A stretch of DNA of 22,599 nucleotides from a virus. Positions within the stretch are counted from its first letter, which is position 1, and each line of letters begins with the position of its first letter. This document shows positions 8,001 through 13,852 of this stretch, one piece after another. The DNA is taken from positions 1 through 22,599 of the IMG/VR virus record IMGVR_UViG_3300003690_000123; one strand, 5' to 3'. Both the position numbers and the translations under genes were made by a program. Under the pieces are notes generated by a model. That model was given only the letters and a program-made list of their open reading frames with translations. It had not been told where the DNA came from and made no database searches.

Positions 8001-9735
8001 AGAACCTGTCAAGAGTGATGAGCCTCCCGGCGGAGAAGTGCATCCGTCTCTGATTGGAGTGCGGGTAAACGGAGACACTTGGTGGTACGAGGTGCAGGAC
8101 AGCCTGATGCTGGACTCCCTGATGATAACGGATGATGTGAATATGCCAGCCCTTGGGTTGCAGGCTGCTCCGGCTACCCTGCTCAGGGAACTTGTTACCA
8201 AAGACCCGGCATTCATGGCAGCGAATATGCTCCGCGACACCCTCAGTGCATGGACAACATCTGGGGTGGGGTCAGCTATTGTAGGCCCGAATGTAATAGG
8301 CACTCTGAAAGGATATGGTCAGGCGTTGCTCAACTCCTCCAGTGCTGCGGCACTAGAAGCCAGTGGTGCAGTGGGCGGTTATGATTTCAAGGGTGATCCC
8401 AAGAATGCAATCACGGCATTCAGGAAACATCTAAGGATGAAGTCTCCTCACAAGTATCCGGGCCGTGCGTTATGGGAGTGGGCCAACAAACTGAGTGGCG
8501 CATCCGATACAGCTACCCGTGTTGCTGTGTATGAGCGTGTTCTCAAGGAAACAGGGGATGAGACTGCGGCAATCATTGAAGCTCTTGAGGTAATTAACTT
8601 CAGCCGGAAAGGGTCCAGTGCTGCCATCAGATATCTAACGGCAGTCATTCCATTCCTTAACGCTCGTATCCAAGGACTTGATGTTCTCTATCGTGGCATG
8701 TCAGGCCGCATGACTCCTCGCATGGACAGAGCAACACGTCAGCGCAGATTCTATTTCCGGGCAGCACAAGTCATTGCGCTCACCATTGCGTACAACATGG
8801 CTCTCGGTGATGAGGAAGAGAACCCGTGGTATCACAACGCTCCTGAATATATCAAGGATAACTACTGGATCATTCCACCTACATGGTTCGGGATGGATGT
8901 AGGCCCAGAGACTCCGGCCTATCGCATACCCATACCATTCGAGGTGGGTGTGTTGTTCAAAGTTATACCAGAAAGAATTATGCGGCTAATAGATGGTGAG
9001 ACTGATTTTACCCAGACAAGAGAATCTGCTCTGCGCCATCTTACAACTACGTTCAACGTCTCCTTCCCGCAGTGGTTCCAACCTATATTGGAAAGCATGA
9101 CTAACCATAACTGGTATGCGAGCAGACCAATCGTTACTTACTGGGGCGAGAGAAATGAGTCATGGCTTGCTGACCCTGAGTATGTATCGCCACTGGCCCT
9201 TGAATTGTCAGAAGTTCTGGGAGAAAAAATGAGAGTGCGTTGGTCGGCAGAGCAGATAGATCACTTGCTGCGTGGGTACACCGGGACACTCGGTAGCTAT
9301 GCACTGATGGCTGCTGACTCTGTTATGAGAAACGCTGCTGGTATTCCTAAACGAGCGGATAGAAGACTGGATCAAATGCCGCCTATGGCACGCTTCCTTC
9401 AGGAACAACAGGGACGTGGCCCGGTGCAGGCTTTCAATGAACTTTATAATGAACTGGATATTTTTAATAATACACTAAAAGAACTTTCAGAAACTGACCC
9501 TGATCGTGCTGGTAAGTACATGGGGTCAAGAGCCAATCTTGCTATATATAAAAAAGAGATTGCCCGTGTTAAGGATGAGCTTGATGGCCTTCGTAAATTC
9601 AGGCGTCAGGTACAGGCAGATCGGGGGATGAGCGGCGAGGACAAGAAAGATATGCTAATGAATTTGGATGAGCTATCCAATGAGATTGTTTCTCATCTCA
9701 CATCGGAAAGGTCTACAATTCTCAGGAGGCAGTAA
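1936..9735 (+). CDS. Giant polyvalent virion protein: zincin-like, methyltransferase, nuclease-like and LPD38-type regions
   Basis: This is a 2599-codon frame, probably continuous with the preceding ORF. Residues 1-40 are a Pro-rich linker and about 476-500 an Ala/Glu-rich linker. At 670-674 there is a zincin-type HEMVH motif with a possible third ligand at E743/E744 (LIVEEAIAD). At 931-936 VYMGGW begins a module I know from phage proteins but cannot name. At 1150-1158 VLDIGASEG is a class I SAM-methyltransferase motif I, with an acidic motif II (GIDPN) after it. Residues 1454-1458 (HADLH), followed by a ...ITAWN strand, recall phage Barnase/EndoU/RelE-type nucleases, weakly. Residues about 2030-2300, including NFSRKGSS (2221 on) and FLNARIQG, resemble the large polyvalent protein domain LPD38, with a hydrophobic stretch near 2276. 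The C-terminus is helical. RRASIAR-like motifs occur at 843, 1379 and 1613. The protein is probably ejected with the DNA. The ATG at 1936 has no ribosome binding site and is unlikely to be the true start. Confidence 0.85.
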   Translation: MRGPPPPPPPKEAAPTAQPTAPQLLLPAPPTTPPLLLLEDHRLDSDKIIGPDEDVSVLASQTIDQLGNNLPLAFNRGVITTDETGTPDVYRVRPDVIEVTDEEGEVVRNAKGEPTFLPQGEYRGFFVETQHGVRASPYFSTQAQAETFKDELNIGVNNILRKQDEAETELLATEALQEARLDEQNDLLRAAAILTRPDTVIDFDDMATADAIRLNQHMNSTMRNQFESGDTVPVELLAEIGLDPDKIDALLPTPPVEADLDFWTNTAVASLASQKNIKIDDPGFERLASRRTGTKNLERMTATQLWYLSRALNEMPVLPGTGPQSLPFIKRPIFTSSQYNTAVASARNMPARPEKKLRQGEILKSDLTNALEGKKRSKPGVATESIIERALKRKDLFALERRPGAYIHKEFLNVTPWHEQYRVRPTAVPPKLAEKIAERRKAGKPPTQNQLRQLQKGIREEDIEGTTPFTRGEPVEVEARAAEAAAAEAAAAEAEAVGTISPFREKFIRGVHPEGRVFKRGVAVRPARPIRGLRTGEIVGPRKGIPIRRDDTSALDMDAAAKAFKARLARAEISNEINRRLATVGGRKAVVDALSKAIKSRLVKYRKTIPDYTKKIDGVSVSLVNTLSGKKEADIDWEGNRLLISVALDQLDTKETLKTASSKLANVINHEMVHALRDKEFISPKDWKLLTKFVKKRATGLRQTLKDDTVIEKDKTYYEAAQIIYKDEYHDRSKADRENLIVEEAIADAFRDWTEGRGATGKPASLFRRIVDFFIGLKNGLTNANIRNANQVFMGLYGEPETPAPRPVAAAEQVTPEDVERAEKYTARIRQTEADLPDAVRGRRASIARSIDTPVTPAVPRTTSEILDFIRANPEGFTLDIEGRPTPLTGYVVAPVKAAETKVKAKELNEAIVDSFIKDLVQLRAISQRPVYMGGWLSPKDNMYYLDGVQIYDNLEEALYLADVADQTAIWDLGKLNEVWTEEGIASLQEAGAYSDRRHDELRRSQGEIARRFTPGGDTREARPGFPVQTGREATGLDRETYDRRRANQKTGRESDLRYTPVETGELTGDGRGHTEFFSFVTRGTEGRPTTKQEYEPVITLSDELGFDAEYQSHLGNFDAHIATSIPGFREVQAAVGEALVKSYGADTDVLDIGASEGALIKTISSRSGGNIRTVGIDPNAAMAETFETGTPVAGAEYEISALGSAGQEGKVAWRDDDGSFVRYYQPDRKFDVVHEAMVFQFISGDREPQIQRMKEMAKDDGLVIIEEKIFDNEGEARKQWNKNEYKKDKFKRQYFTERDISKKREETLVGMHDNMISTTETENILANNFGAVAQFWDSGNFKGYAASDNSATLDKFLSNLQSLESDFSTTKTPRQLARRASIARRVEVGKPSLTIESLYGGFSTPVAPNALDPMYQTNKNLIWQDEAVPVFIPHGHNEWSDDLLKNIGLGKAHADLHLTDIKKNTPFNSVEEMLEAAMEAYWPHRNNPEVGGVTITPMPKKQNEIEKIRMEWDSPDMGYPSVFVFHRIPFSAYPGLLTRRPDLEGRHMMSLITAWNGPSNKESDAPVPMPAISPRAERTPAMEIIVQKGVNDAVAANYRGKERLTLSPSIRKRYSINRGIDKMDPEMKEAAEKVMNIGGDQSFMDKMFSMFRATDPSDHTFATKFRQKIVDRFAGFIARGIQVQKLRKEMGIEEEIALDSATSSAAGLLTRKSGITAAGITKGFLIRDRGRIYALHEGLINHSDPAVAEAYKAAYDRMVEETAYIDPVTKEEVRIESPSDLAGLVDILAEIDKEQIWAEFFLYAAAKRAQRLTEEGREKTFTDKDIEIGLRAGEMHPSIDRAYRKYQLWNNAVINIMRDSGVISDEAAALWKANADYLPFYRELYDDAGVTYEVISPEGVATRDVMYRSMKDPNNRVLSSFYSTKTPRELKGGKPVFWVMVNNVSDHKRYLSKSQPLYDRVKELRERNGPDVQIRIAADNQRIADPLNNMLRNLDAAVTSSLQNMLVLRGIRDLRELGLASEPVKSDEPPGGEVHPSLIGVRVNGDTWWYEVQDSLMLDSLMITDDVNMPALGLQAAPATLLRELVTKDPAFMAANMLRDTLSAWTTSGVGSAIVGPNVIGTLKGYGQALLNSSSAAALEASGAVGGYDFKGDPKNAITAFRKHLRMKSPHKYPGRALWEWANKLSGASDTATRVAVYERVLKETGDETAAIIEALEVINFSRKGSSAAIRYLTAVIPFLNARIQGLDVLYRGMSGRMTPRMDRATRQRRFYFRAAQVIALTIAYNMALGDEEENPWYHNAPEYIKDNYWIIPPTWFGMDVGPETPAYRIPIPFEVGVLFKVIPERIMRLIDGETDFTQTRESALRHLTTTFNVSFPQWFQPILESMTNHNWYASRPIVTYWGERNESWLADPEYVSPLALELSEVLGEKMRVRWSAEQIDHLLRGYTGTLGSYALMAADSVMRNAAGIPKRADRRLDQMPPMARFLQEQQGRGPVQAFNELYNELDIFNNTLKELSETDPDRAGKYMGSRANLAIYKKEIARVKDELDGLRKFRRQVQADRGMSGEDKKDMLMNLDELSNEIVSHLTSERSTILRRQ

Positions 9736-10181
9736 TGGACATACAAAAGTTGACTGATCAACTGATACGTCACGAAGGTATGAAGTTAAGATTATATAAA
9801 TGCCCGGAGAACAAATGGACAATAGGAGCAGGAAGAAACTTAGAGGATCGTGGCATCACTGAAGAGGAGGCCCGTTATCTCCTAAAGAATGATATAGAGA
9901 TATCCATCAGTGAGTTGCAGCGTGCGTTCAATTGGTTCCACCTTTTGGACGATACACGGCAAATGGCTATCGTAGATTTACATTTCAATCTTGGCCTTAA
10001 CCGATTGAAAACATTCAAGAAAACCATCGGGTTGATAGAAGAGGCAATCGAAGGTAGGGTTATCTGGTCTCAGGTCAGTGATGAGTTGTTGGACTCTAGG
10101 TGGTCTACTCAAGTGGGCCAAAGAGCAATACGGATTGCTGACATGATACGACTTGGCAATAACTACGTTGGTGATAACTAA
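9735..10181 (+). CDS. Endolysin, T4-type lysozyme (GH24 muramidase)
   Basis: The 148-residue protein cleaves the glycan backbone of peptidoglycan at lysis. The catalytic signature is clear: H13-E14-G15 supplies the general acid E14, C23 lies nine residues later where T4 lysozyme has D20, and T29 (WTIGAGRNL) matches T4 T26. The later NWFHLLDDTRQMAIVD and FNLGL blocks are also GH24-like. There is no signal peptide or SAR-type membrane anchor, so release should depend on the holin. The ATG overlaps the TAA of the giant gene (TAATG) and follows a strong AGGAGG. The stop overlaps the holin start in the same way, so translation is coupled. Cys in place of the second catalytic Asp is common in phage members of this family. 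Confidence 0.93.
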   Translation: MDIQKLTDQLIRHEGMKLRLYKCPENKWTIGAGRNLEDRGITEEEARYLLKNDIEISISELQRAFNWFHLLDDTRQMAIVDLHFNLGLNRLKTFKKTIGLIEEAIEGRVIWSQVSDELLDSRWSTQVGQRAIRIADMIRLGNNYVGDN

Positions 10182-10375
10182 TGGATATAGTATTAAATTT
10201 CTTTGATGGCTTCCCGGCATGGGTCCACGCCGTGACAAGTGTAATGGTTGCAGCAACTGCCGTGACAGCGCTCACAAAAACTACCTCTGATGACCGGATT
10301 GTAGGATGGGTCTTAAAGATCCTGAATATAGTTGCTGGCAATGTAATGAAGAACCGCAACGCAGACGACAGGTAA
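10181..10375 (+). CDS. Holin-like small membrane protein
   Basis: This is a 64-residue protein with one clear hydrophobic segment at about residues 13-33 (Ala/Val/Thr-rich). A charged TSDDR stretch follows, then a second amphipathic segment (GWVLKILNIVAGNV) and a basic/acidic tail. Size, membrane segment and position directly after the endolysin, with TAATG overlap, are typical of phage holins, which form the inner-membrane holes that release the endolysin. I recognise the overall pattern from proteins found next to GH24 lysozymes in other phages. The assignment rests on topology and context; no holin-specific catalytic motif exists. It could instead be an antiholin. Confidence 0.75.
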   Translation: MDIVLNFFDGFPAWVHAVTSVMVAATAVTALTKTTSDDRIVGWVLKILNIVAGNVMKNRNADDR

Positions 10376-10389
10376 AGATTGAATGATAA

Positions 10390-10611
10390 ATGTTTAATCT
10401 GTTTAGCATTGTAAAGAGCCTGTTAAAACTAGCTGGTGTTCTATCAGAGTGGGGTAAGAACCGTCAGTTGATGAAGGCCGGGGAAGCTAAGGCAGTGAAC
10501 AAAGGATTGGTCGATGCGTACAATGCTATTGAACGTGCTCGCAGGGCTGCTACTAATATTGACAGTAAACGCTTGCGCGACAAATACAAGCGCTCCTCCG
10601 ACAAGGGTTAA
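10390..10611 (+). CDS. Putative inner-membrane spanin (Rz-like)
   Basis: The 73-residue protein has an N-terminal hydrophobic/amphipathic stretch (residues 1-20). A charged, predicted helical region follows (LMKAGEAKAVNKGLVDAYN onward) and the C-terminus is basic. An N-terminal anchor plus a periplasmic coiled coil is the i-spanin plan, and the 3' half of the gene encloses the start of a lipoprotein gene in another frame, the classic Rz/Rz1 arrangement. The start has only a weak ribosome binding site. The hydrophobic segment is short and interrupted by Lys, so it is less convincing than the o-spanin partner. The role in joining inner and outer membranes at the last lysis step is inferred. Confidence 0.6.
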   Translation: MFNLFSIVKSLLKLAGVLSEWGKNRQLMKAGEAKAVNKGLVDAYNAIERARRAATNIDSKRLRDKYKRSSDKG

Positions 10612-10747
10612 TTATATCCCCTGCGTTAGCTTACCCGGACCCTTCCTCTACCCACAACATGATTGCCACCGTTGCCTCTTCTGGAGTGAAGAAACTTTAT
10701 ACTGGGCTGATACTTATAACGCAGTCTGGGAAGCACTGTGTGAGTAG
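10514..10747 (+). CDS. Putative outer-membrane spanin lipoprotein (Rz1-like), nested start
   Basis: The 77-residue protein has a type II signal peptide: M1-R2 start, hydrophobic core at residues 4-18 (LLNVLAGLLLILTV) and a lipobox ending N19-A20-C21, so the mature protein would begin with lipidated Cys21. The mature part starts with a short Ser/Pro-rich region, as in Rz1 proteins, and ends in a conserved-looking WSEETLYWADTYNAVWEALC block. It contains several further Cys residues. The first 98 bases overlap the i-spanin gene in a different frame. Asn at position -2 of the lipobox is unusual. Together with the neighbouring holin and endolysin this completes a Gram-negative lysis cassette. Confidence 0.7.
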   Translation: MRTMLLNVLAGLLLILTVNACATNTSAPPTRVNYIPCVSLPGPFLYPQHDCHRCLFWSEETLYWADTYNAVWEALCE

Positions 10748-10750
10748 AGA

Positions 10751-11440
10751 TTGCTTATCCTAGAGCAGTTGCTTCATCCTTGGTTCCGTAACAAAAACAA
10801 GCTGGGTGTAAAACAGTTCTACGATACTGGTTCCGTTAGTGCTGTTATGGATTTGGAAGAAAACTTCCCTGCTATACAGGCAGAGTATAAAAGTATCATT
10901 AGAAGATATGAGGACTTCGCTCCCTTTCAGGATATTTCTCCCCACCAAACTTACATATCTAATGATGATCGCTGGAGATTATTCTTTCTGAAGGGCGCGG
11001 CAATGTGGTTCCGAAAGAACTGCGCCCTGATGCCACAAACCACGACCATCCTGCGGAAGCATCCAAACATTGTTAGTGCCTACATCTCGGTGCTTGGCCC
11101 GCGCAAGAAACTTAATCCTCATTCAGGCCCGTACTCTGGTGTGCTCCGTCTTCATCTGGCGCTGGACATTCCACACCCTCACCGCTGTTATCTCAGCGTT
11201 GGCGGCAAGCGGGCATACTGGAGAGAGGGCAAGTGTCTCTTGTTTGATGACACATATGAACATTATGCAGTCAATAATACTGACCAGCTACGGGCAGTTC
11301 TTTTTATGGATGTGATTAAACCATTACCAATACCACTGGCGTGGCTAAATATTTTTATTATTTATATTAGTAGAGTCTTCCCTTATGTTCTTATCCCCTA
11401 CCTCCGACACAAAAGATGGGAGAAGAAGTTCTTCGTTTGA
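10751..11440 (+). CDS. Aspartyl/asparaginyl beta-hydroxylase family Fe(II)/2-oxoglutarate dioxygenase
   Basis: The 229-residue protein aligns by eye with the AspH/LpxO family. H124 (HSGPY) and H171 (FDDTYEH) are the two iron ligands. R133 lies nine residues after H124 and R181 ten residues after H171, matching the spacing of the 2-oxoglutarate-binding arginines in human AspH. As in AspH there is no Asp ligand, Gly126 being in its place. The N-terminal FYD...NFPAIQAEY and the DDRWRLFFL blocks also fit the family. Residues about 193-220 are hydrophobic and may anchor the protein to a membrane. The start is TTG four bases after the spanin stop, with a weak ribosome binding site. The substrate is unknown: a protein side chain or, as for LpxO, lipid A. 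Its place just after the lysis genes suggests late expression. Confidence 0.88.
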   Translation: MLILEQLLHPWFRNKNKLGVKQFYDTGSVSAVMDLEENFPAIQAEYKSIIRRYEDFAPFQDISPHQTYISNDDRWRLFFLKGAAMWFRKNCALMPQTTTILRKHPNIVSAYISVLGPRKKLNPHSGPYSGVLRLHLALDIPHPHRCYLSVGGKRAYWREGKCLLFDDTYEHYAVNNTDQLRAVLFMDVIKPLPIPLAWLNIFIIYISRVFPYVLIPYLRHKRWEKKFFV

Positions 11441-11570
11441 TCCAGAAGGATTGCATAACTGTCCGTGGTGTGGGGCCGTTACCAGAGTGGAGTTTGTTCA
11501 CGGGCATTATGAATGTACTGCTTGCCATCGCTCAGTCCACGACTGCTGCGAAGGGATCATGCAGCAATAG
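11385..11570 (+). CDS. Small zinc-ribbon protein
   Basis: The 61-residue protein has two CxxC knuckles, C26-P-W-C29 and C44-T-A-C47, separated by a VEFVHGHYE strand, and a terminal CC at 54-55. It looks like a small zinc ribbon, a type I have seen in alphaproteobacterial and phage genomes, with no known enzymatic role. The ATG at 11385 overlaps the dioxygenase gene by 56 bases and has no good ribosome binding site, so a later non-ATG start is possible; the Cys-rich core is the reliable part. The stop lies inside the convergent integrase gene (14 bases of tail-to-tail overlap). Confidence 0.6.
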   Translation: MFLSPTSDTKDGRRSSSFDPEGLHNCPWCGAVTRVEFVHGHYECTACHRSVHDCCEGIMQQ

Positions 11571-12408
11571 ACAACTTTCCAATAGCGTTCTTGAGGTAGT
11601 CGGGCGCGAATTTTGCATAGACCTGTTCGGTTATTCTGCTGTCCCGATGCCCCAGTAATTTTGCCACCTCGATCAGAGGCACTCCGTCCCGTACTAACTG
11701 CGTGGCCACTGTGTGTCTGAGTGTATGAGGTGTAACGTCTGATAGTTCTGCTTCGTTTAGTATTTTTTCCCATGTCTTTCTAAAGTCTCTAACGCGGCGG
11801 CCATTGTTGTTTACTACATACAAACTGTCAGAATCTAACTCATGTAGCAACTGTTCCATCTCCGGCCCTATGGGAATAATGGCTCTCCCTTTCCGCCTTC
11901 CTGATAGCGGCCCCTCCTGATTGAAATCTATGTAGCCTTCCACCCATCTTACTTGCTCCCACCTAAGCGACAGGATCGCCTCTTTCCTCTGCCCAGTGAG
12001 CAGAGCAACGGCAACGAAAGCATACACATGGGGATATTTCTTAGCTGCCAGCAGCAGGCGTGAACATTCTTCTGGAGTAAGCCAGCGTTGGCGAGGAGGG
12101 GGAGAGGGGAGCCTTGGTATAACTATTAGCTGGTCAATATATCCCTGAACATTGGCCCACCTCAATGCTGCGTTCAGAACTCCGACCTCTCGGTTAACAG
12201 TACCAGCGCTGGCATTTCTTTTCCTAATGTAAGAGCTTACCTTCGATACGGTAAGCATTTTTACAGGGACGTGGCCTAACTTGGGCCGCATCTGAACCCA
12301 TGCAGAAGCAGGACGCATGTGGTCAATGGCTAGGAAATTGATATGCTCAGATAAATATCTATTTACCACATCTCCTACAGTGGTTATCTTATTCATGGTG
12401 ATGCTCAA
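11557..12408 (-). CDS. int: Tyrosine-family site-specific integrase
   Basis: The 283-residue protein has the full catalytic set: R141 (LLTGQRKEA), K173 in the beta-hairpin, H228-x-x-R231 (HTLRH), H254 (LLGHRD) and nucleophile Y264 (ITEQVYAKF). The N-terminal half (residues 10-100) is the SAM-like core-binding domain. It would integrate and, with an excisionase, excise the phage genome. The listed start is TTG with GAGGT 11 bases upstream; an ATG four codons later (12396) is the alternative. It is the last gene of the leftward operon, separated from the upstream gene by a hairpin. No tRNA gene or obvious core repeat lies next to it, so the attachment site cannot be placed. Confidence 0.93.
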   Translation of the reverse strand: MSITMNKITTVGDVVNRYLSEHINFLAIDHMRPASAWVQMRPKLGHVPVKMLTVSKVSSYIRKRNASAGTVNREVGVLNAALRWANVQGYIDQLIVIPRLPSPPPRQRWLTPEECSRLLLAAKKYPHVYAFVAVALLTGQRKEAILSLRWEQVRWVEGYIDFNQEGPLSGRRKGRAIIPIGPEMEQLLHELDSDSLYVVNNNGRRVRDFRKTWEKILNEAELSDVTPHTLRHTVATQLVRDGVPLIEVAKLLGHRDSRITEQVYAKFAPDYLKNAIGKLSIAA

Positions 12409-12435
12409 CTATCACTGTTACCTCACAAAGTTGAA

Positions 12436-12474
12436 GAGGGGGGAAGGGTTAGTCAGCCTTCCCCCTCATTTTTT
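12436..12474 (+). terminator. Rho-independent terminator between int and the RHH gene
   Basis: An 11-bp GC-rich stem (GAGGGGGAAGG, one extra G in the left arm, pairing with CCTTCCCCCTC) has a 9-10 base loop. Six Ts follow at 12469-12474 when read rightward. Read leftward, the stem is followed by TTCAACTTT, a poorer U-tract, so the best function is ending rightward transcripts that cross the integrase gene antisense. Bidirectional action is possible. The right arm encodes the last residues of the RHH gene. Confidence 0.65.
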
Positions 12475-12844
12475 GAGGGCTCTCTAAATTAACTTTAGAT
12501 ACTCCTAGTTTTTCCAATATCTTCTGGGCCAATCTATCTCCTAAAGTTTGTCCCGAAGGGAAACGAGGCTGTACGATTTCTGTTTTAAGAATAGTGAGCG
12601 CATCGTTGACGCCTTTAAAATATTCTGAGCTTCCTGTTGGCTGATCATTTTCAGGCGGAATATTTTTCTTTCTAAAATCCATAGTTAAATAATATATTAA
12701 AGCATTGCGAGCCAAAGCAGCGGGGGTTATCCCATCTTTCTTCGCACGGTACTGTGCTTCCTTTATTAAATCATTAGGAAATACAATATTCCAAGTGCGG
12801 CTAGGCTCCGTCATCCTGCGTGGTCGTCCCGTTTTTCCCGCCAT
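12449..12844 (-). CDS. Putative ribbon-helix-helix DNA-binding protein
   Basis: This is a 131-residue protein starting at the ATG at 12844, which follows GGAGG and AGGA sequences. The frame is open farther upstream but that part overlaps the DUF6378 gene and is not needed. The N-terminus MAGKTGRPRR is basic and AT-hook-like. Residues about 14-54 have a beta strand (RTWNIVFP) followed by two helices (DLIKEAQYRAKKDG and PAALARNALIYYL), the usual ribbon-helix-helix order. The C-terminal 70 residues are charged and helical and may aid oligomerisation. It could be a regulator of the early operon or of integration. No autoregulatory operator was identified. Confidence 0.6.
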   Translation of the reverse strand: MAGKTGRPRRMTEPSRTWNIVFPNDLIKEAQYRAKKDGITPAALARNALIYYLTMDFRKKNIPPENDQPTGSSEYFKGVNDALTILKTEIVQPRFPSGQTLGDRLAQKILEKLGVSKVNLESPQKMRGKAD

Positions 12845-13151
12845 CTTCCTGTGCCTCCATGATTTGTTCGTAGATATCTTCGGCAATTGCTGCGTAGCCT
12901 GCGATATCGCAGTGTGAGTCATGCGCTGGATGGTGTTGGCATCTTGCAAACTTCACAAGCCCCATCATCATGGCAACGTCATAAGGAGTAATTACCCCAT
13001 GCTTCGCCCACGATCTATTCCGCATCCACACATTCCACATGTCTGCAATGCGGGAGTGGTTGGCAGCGGCTTCCCCATATGACTCGGCCCTTGGCCCAGT
13101 CACCATGTCATGTGCTTCCTGTAACAGGTCAGCCTTGATATCATTGCTCAA
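12801..13151 (-). CDS. DUF6378-type phage protein
   Basis: The 116-residue protein contains the DUF6378 pattern: GPRAESYGEAAANHSRIADM, then ITPYDVAMMMGLVKFAR, then HDSHCDIAGYAAIAED. This domain is frequent in phages of proteobacteria and actinobacteria, and its biochemical role is unknown to me. I prefer the TTG start at 13151, with GGAG seven bases upstream, because it overlaps the stop of the preceding gene closely. The longer frame from 13193 would add 14 hydrophobic residues unlike the family. The 3' end overlaps the next gene by 44 bases. Confidence 0.85.
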   Translation of the reverse strand: MSNDIKADLLQEAHDMVTGPRAESYGEAAANHSRIADMWNVWMRNRSWAKHGVITPYDVAMMMGLVKFARCQHHPAHDSHCDIAGYAAIAEDIYEQIMEAQEDGGKNGTTTQDDGA

Positions 13152-13596
13152 GATCAGTCTCCATAAGTATTGACCGTTTAATAAATAGATCACGCATCAC
13201 ACGCCACTTACGTTGAGCAACAGGATCTGTTCTGATTTCTGATCTACTTTTTATATTGAGCAAACTTCTAACTGTGGTGGCAGCATCTTCTTCAGTTATG
13301 TTATCGGAGAATCCATTGTTCATTAGCCACTGTTGGAAGTCAGTCTCTCGGCATAACGCACCAGCAGAAACCACATCCCGCTTGGCTTGACGTTGCTCCT
13401 CGGATTCTACTGGCTGTTCGTCATCCCCGATGAGGGCCATGCCGATCATGTATCTGGAGCCTATGGGATCAGAAAGAAGTGGATTAGGTATGTCATTCGG
13501 ATGGATAACCAAGCTAAGAACAATGCCATCCTTGGATTGTCTGAGCACTGACTTGACTGCTTCAAAGCCATAGCTCAGATCTTTTACGTCAGTCAT
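13141..13596 (-). CDS. Conserved phage protein of unknown function
   Basis: The 151-residue protein resembles proteins I have seen in phage replication regions but cannot name. The N-terminal half has the pattern LSLVIHPNDIPNPLLSDPIG followed by a beta-rich MIGMALIGDD segment. The middle is helical (QRQAKRDVVSAGALC, then FQQWLMNNG). The C-terminal part reads LLNIKSRSEIRTDP followed by a WRVMRDLF helix. There are no membrane segments or metal motifs. The ATG overlaps the HNH gene stop by eight bases, so translation is coupled. Its place among recombination genes suggests a DNA-metabolism role, which is only context. Confidence 0.75.
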   Translation of the reverse strand: MTDVKDLSYGFEAVKSVLRQSKDGIVLSLVIHPNDIPNPLLSDPIGSRYMIGMALIGDDEQPVESEEQRQAKRDVVSAGALCRETDFQQWLMNNGFSDNITEEDAATTVRSLLNIKSRSEIRTDPVAQRKWRVMRDLFIKRSILMETDLEQ

Positions 13597-13852
13597 CTTT
13601 GGTTGCCTTTTCTACAAAGACCATTGGGTCTATCCCTTGCAACGCCCACCATTGCTCTTCATTACCAAGCGAATGGAGCGCCATGTGGCAGCGATGGCAA
13701 AGTGGACAGGTGTTATAATCCGAAACTTTTTTGGATAGAGCGGGATGATCAGTGAAGGTGAGATGATGGGCAACGGTGCGGGGGTCAGCACATATTAAAC
13801 ATGGCTGACCCCTTACCTTGGCGAGGTGTGATTTAGAACGGTATCTCGTCAT
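13589..13852 (-). CDS. HNH-like nuclease, DUF968/Ref-like
   Basis: The 87-residue protein has a zinc-binding HNH layout: C18-L-I-C21, H29-H30 (VAHHL), C49-P-L-C52-H-R-C55-H56, then H60, followed by a WWALQGIDP block. This matches the compact DUF968 (YbcO/Ref-type) HNH endonucleases found in phage recombination modules. In such modules they are thought to act on recombination or replication intermediates. The start ATG lies inside the codons for the acidic tail of the SSB-like gene. The neighbours (ERF, SSB-like, RusA) support a role in homologous recombination. Confidence 0.85.
   Translation of the reverse strand: MTRYRSKSHLAKVRGQPCLICADPRTVAHHLTFTDHPALSKKVSDYNTCPLCHRCHMALHSLGNEEQWWALQGIDPMVFVEKATKDD

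Noticed and set aside
7878-8303. 141-codon minus-strand frame inside the giant gene
   Set aside because: Antisense to the conserved C-terminal polyvalent-protein region, and its composition is not protein-like.
9787-9830. Inactive lysozyme because the second catalytic Asp is Cys
   Set aside because: Cys at this position is common in phage GH24 enzymes, and the T4 D20C variant is known to be active. E14 and T29 are kept.
11507-11773. 88-codon minus-strand frame at the 3' end of int
   Set aside because: It overlaps the integrase catalytic C-terminus in another frame and has no ribosome binding site.
12409-12448. Phage attachment site next to int
   Set aside because: The gap holds only a terminator hairpin. 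No tRNA-like sequence or matching core repeat can be identified within the window.
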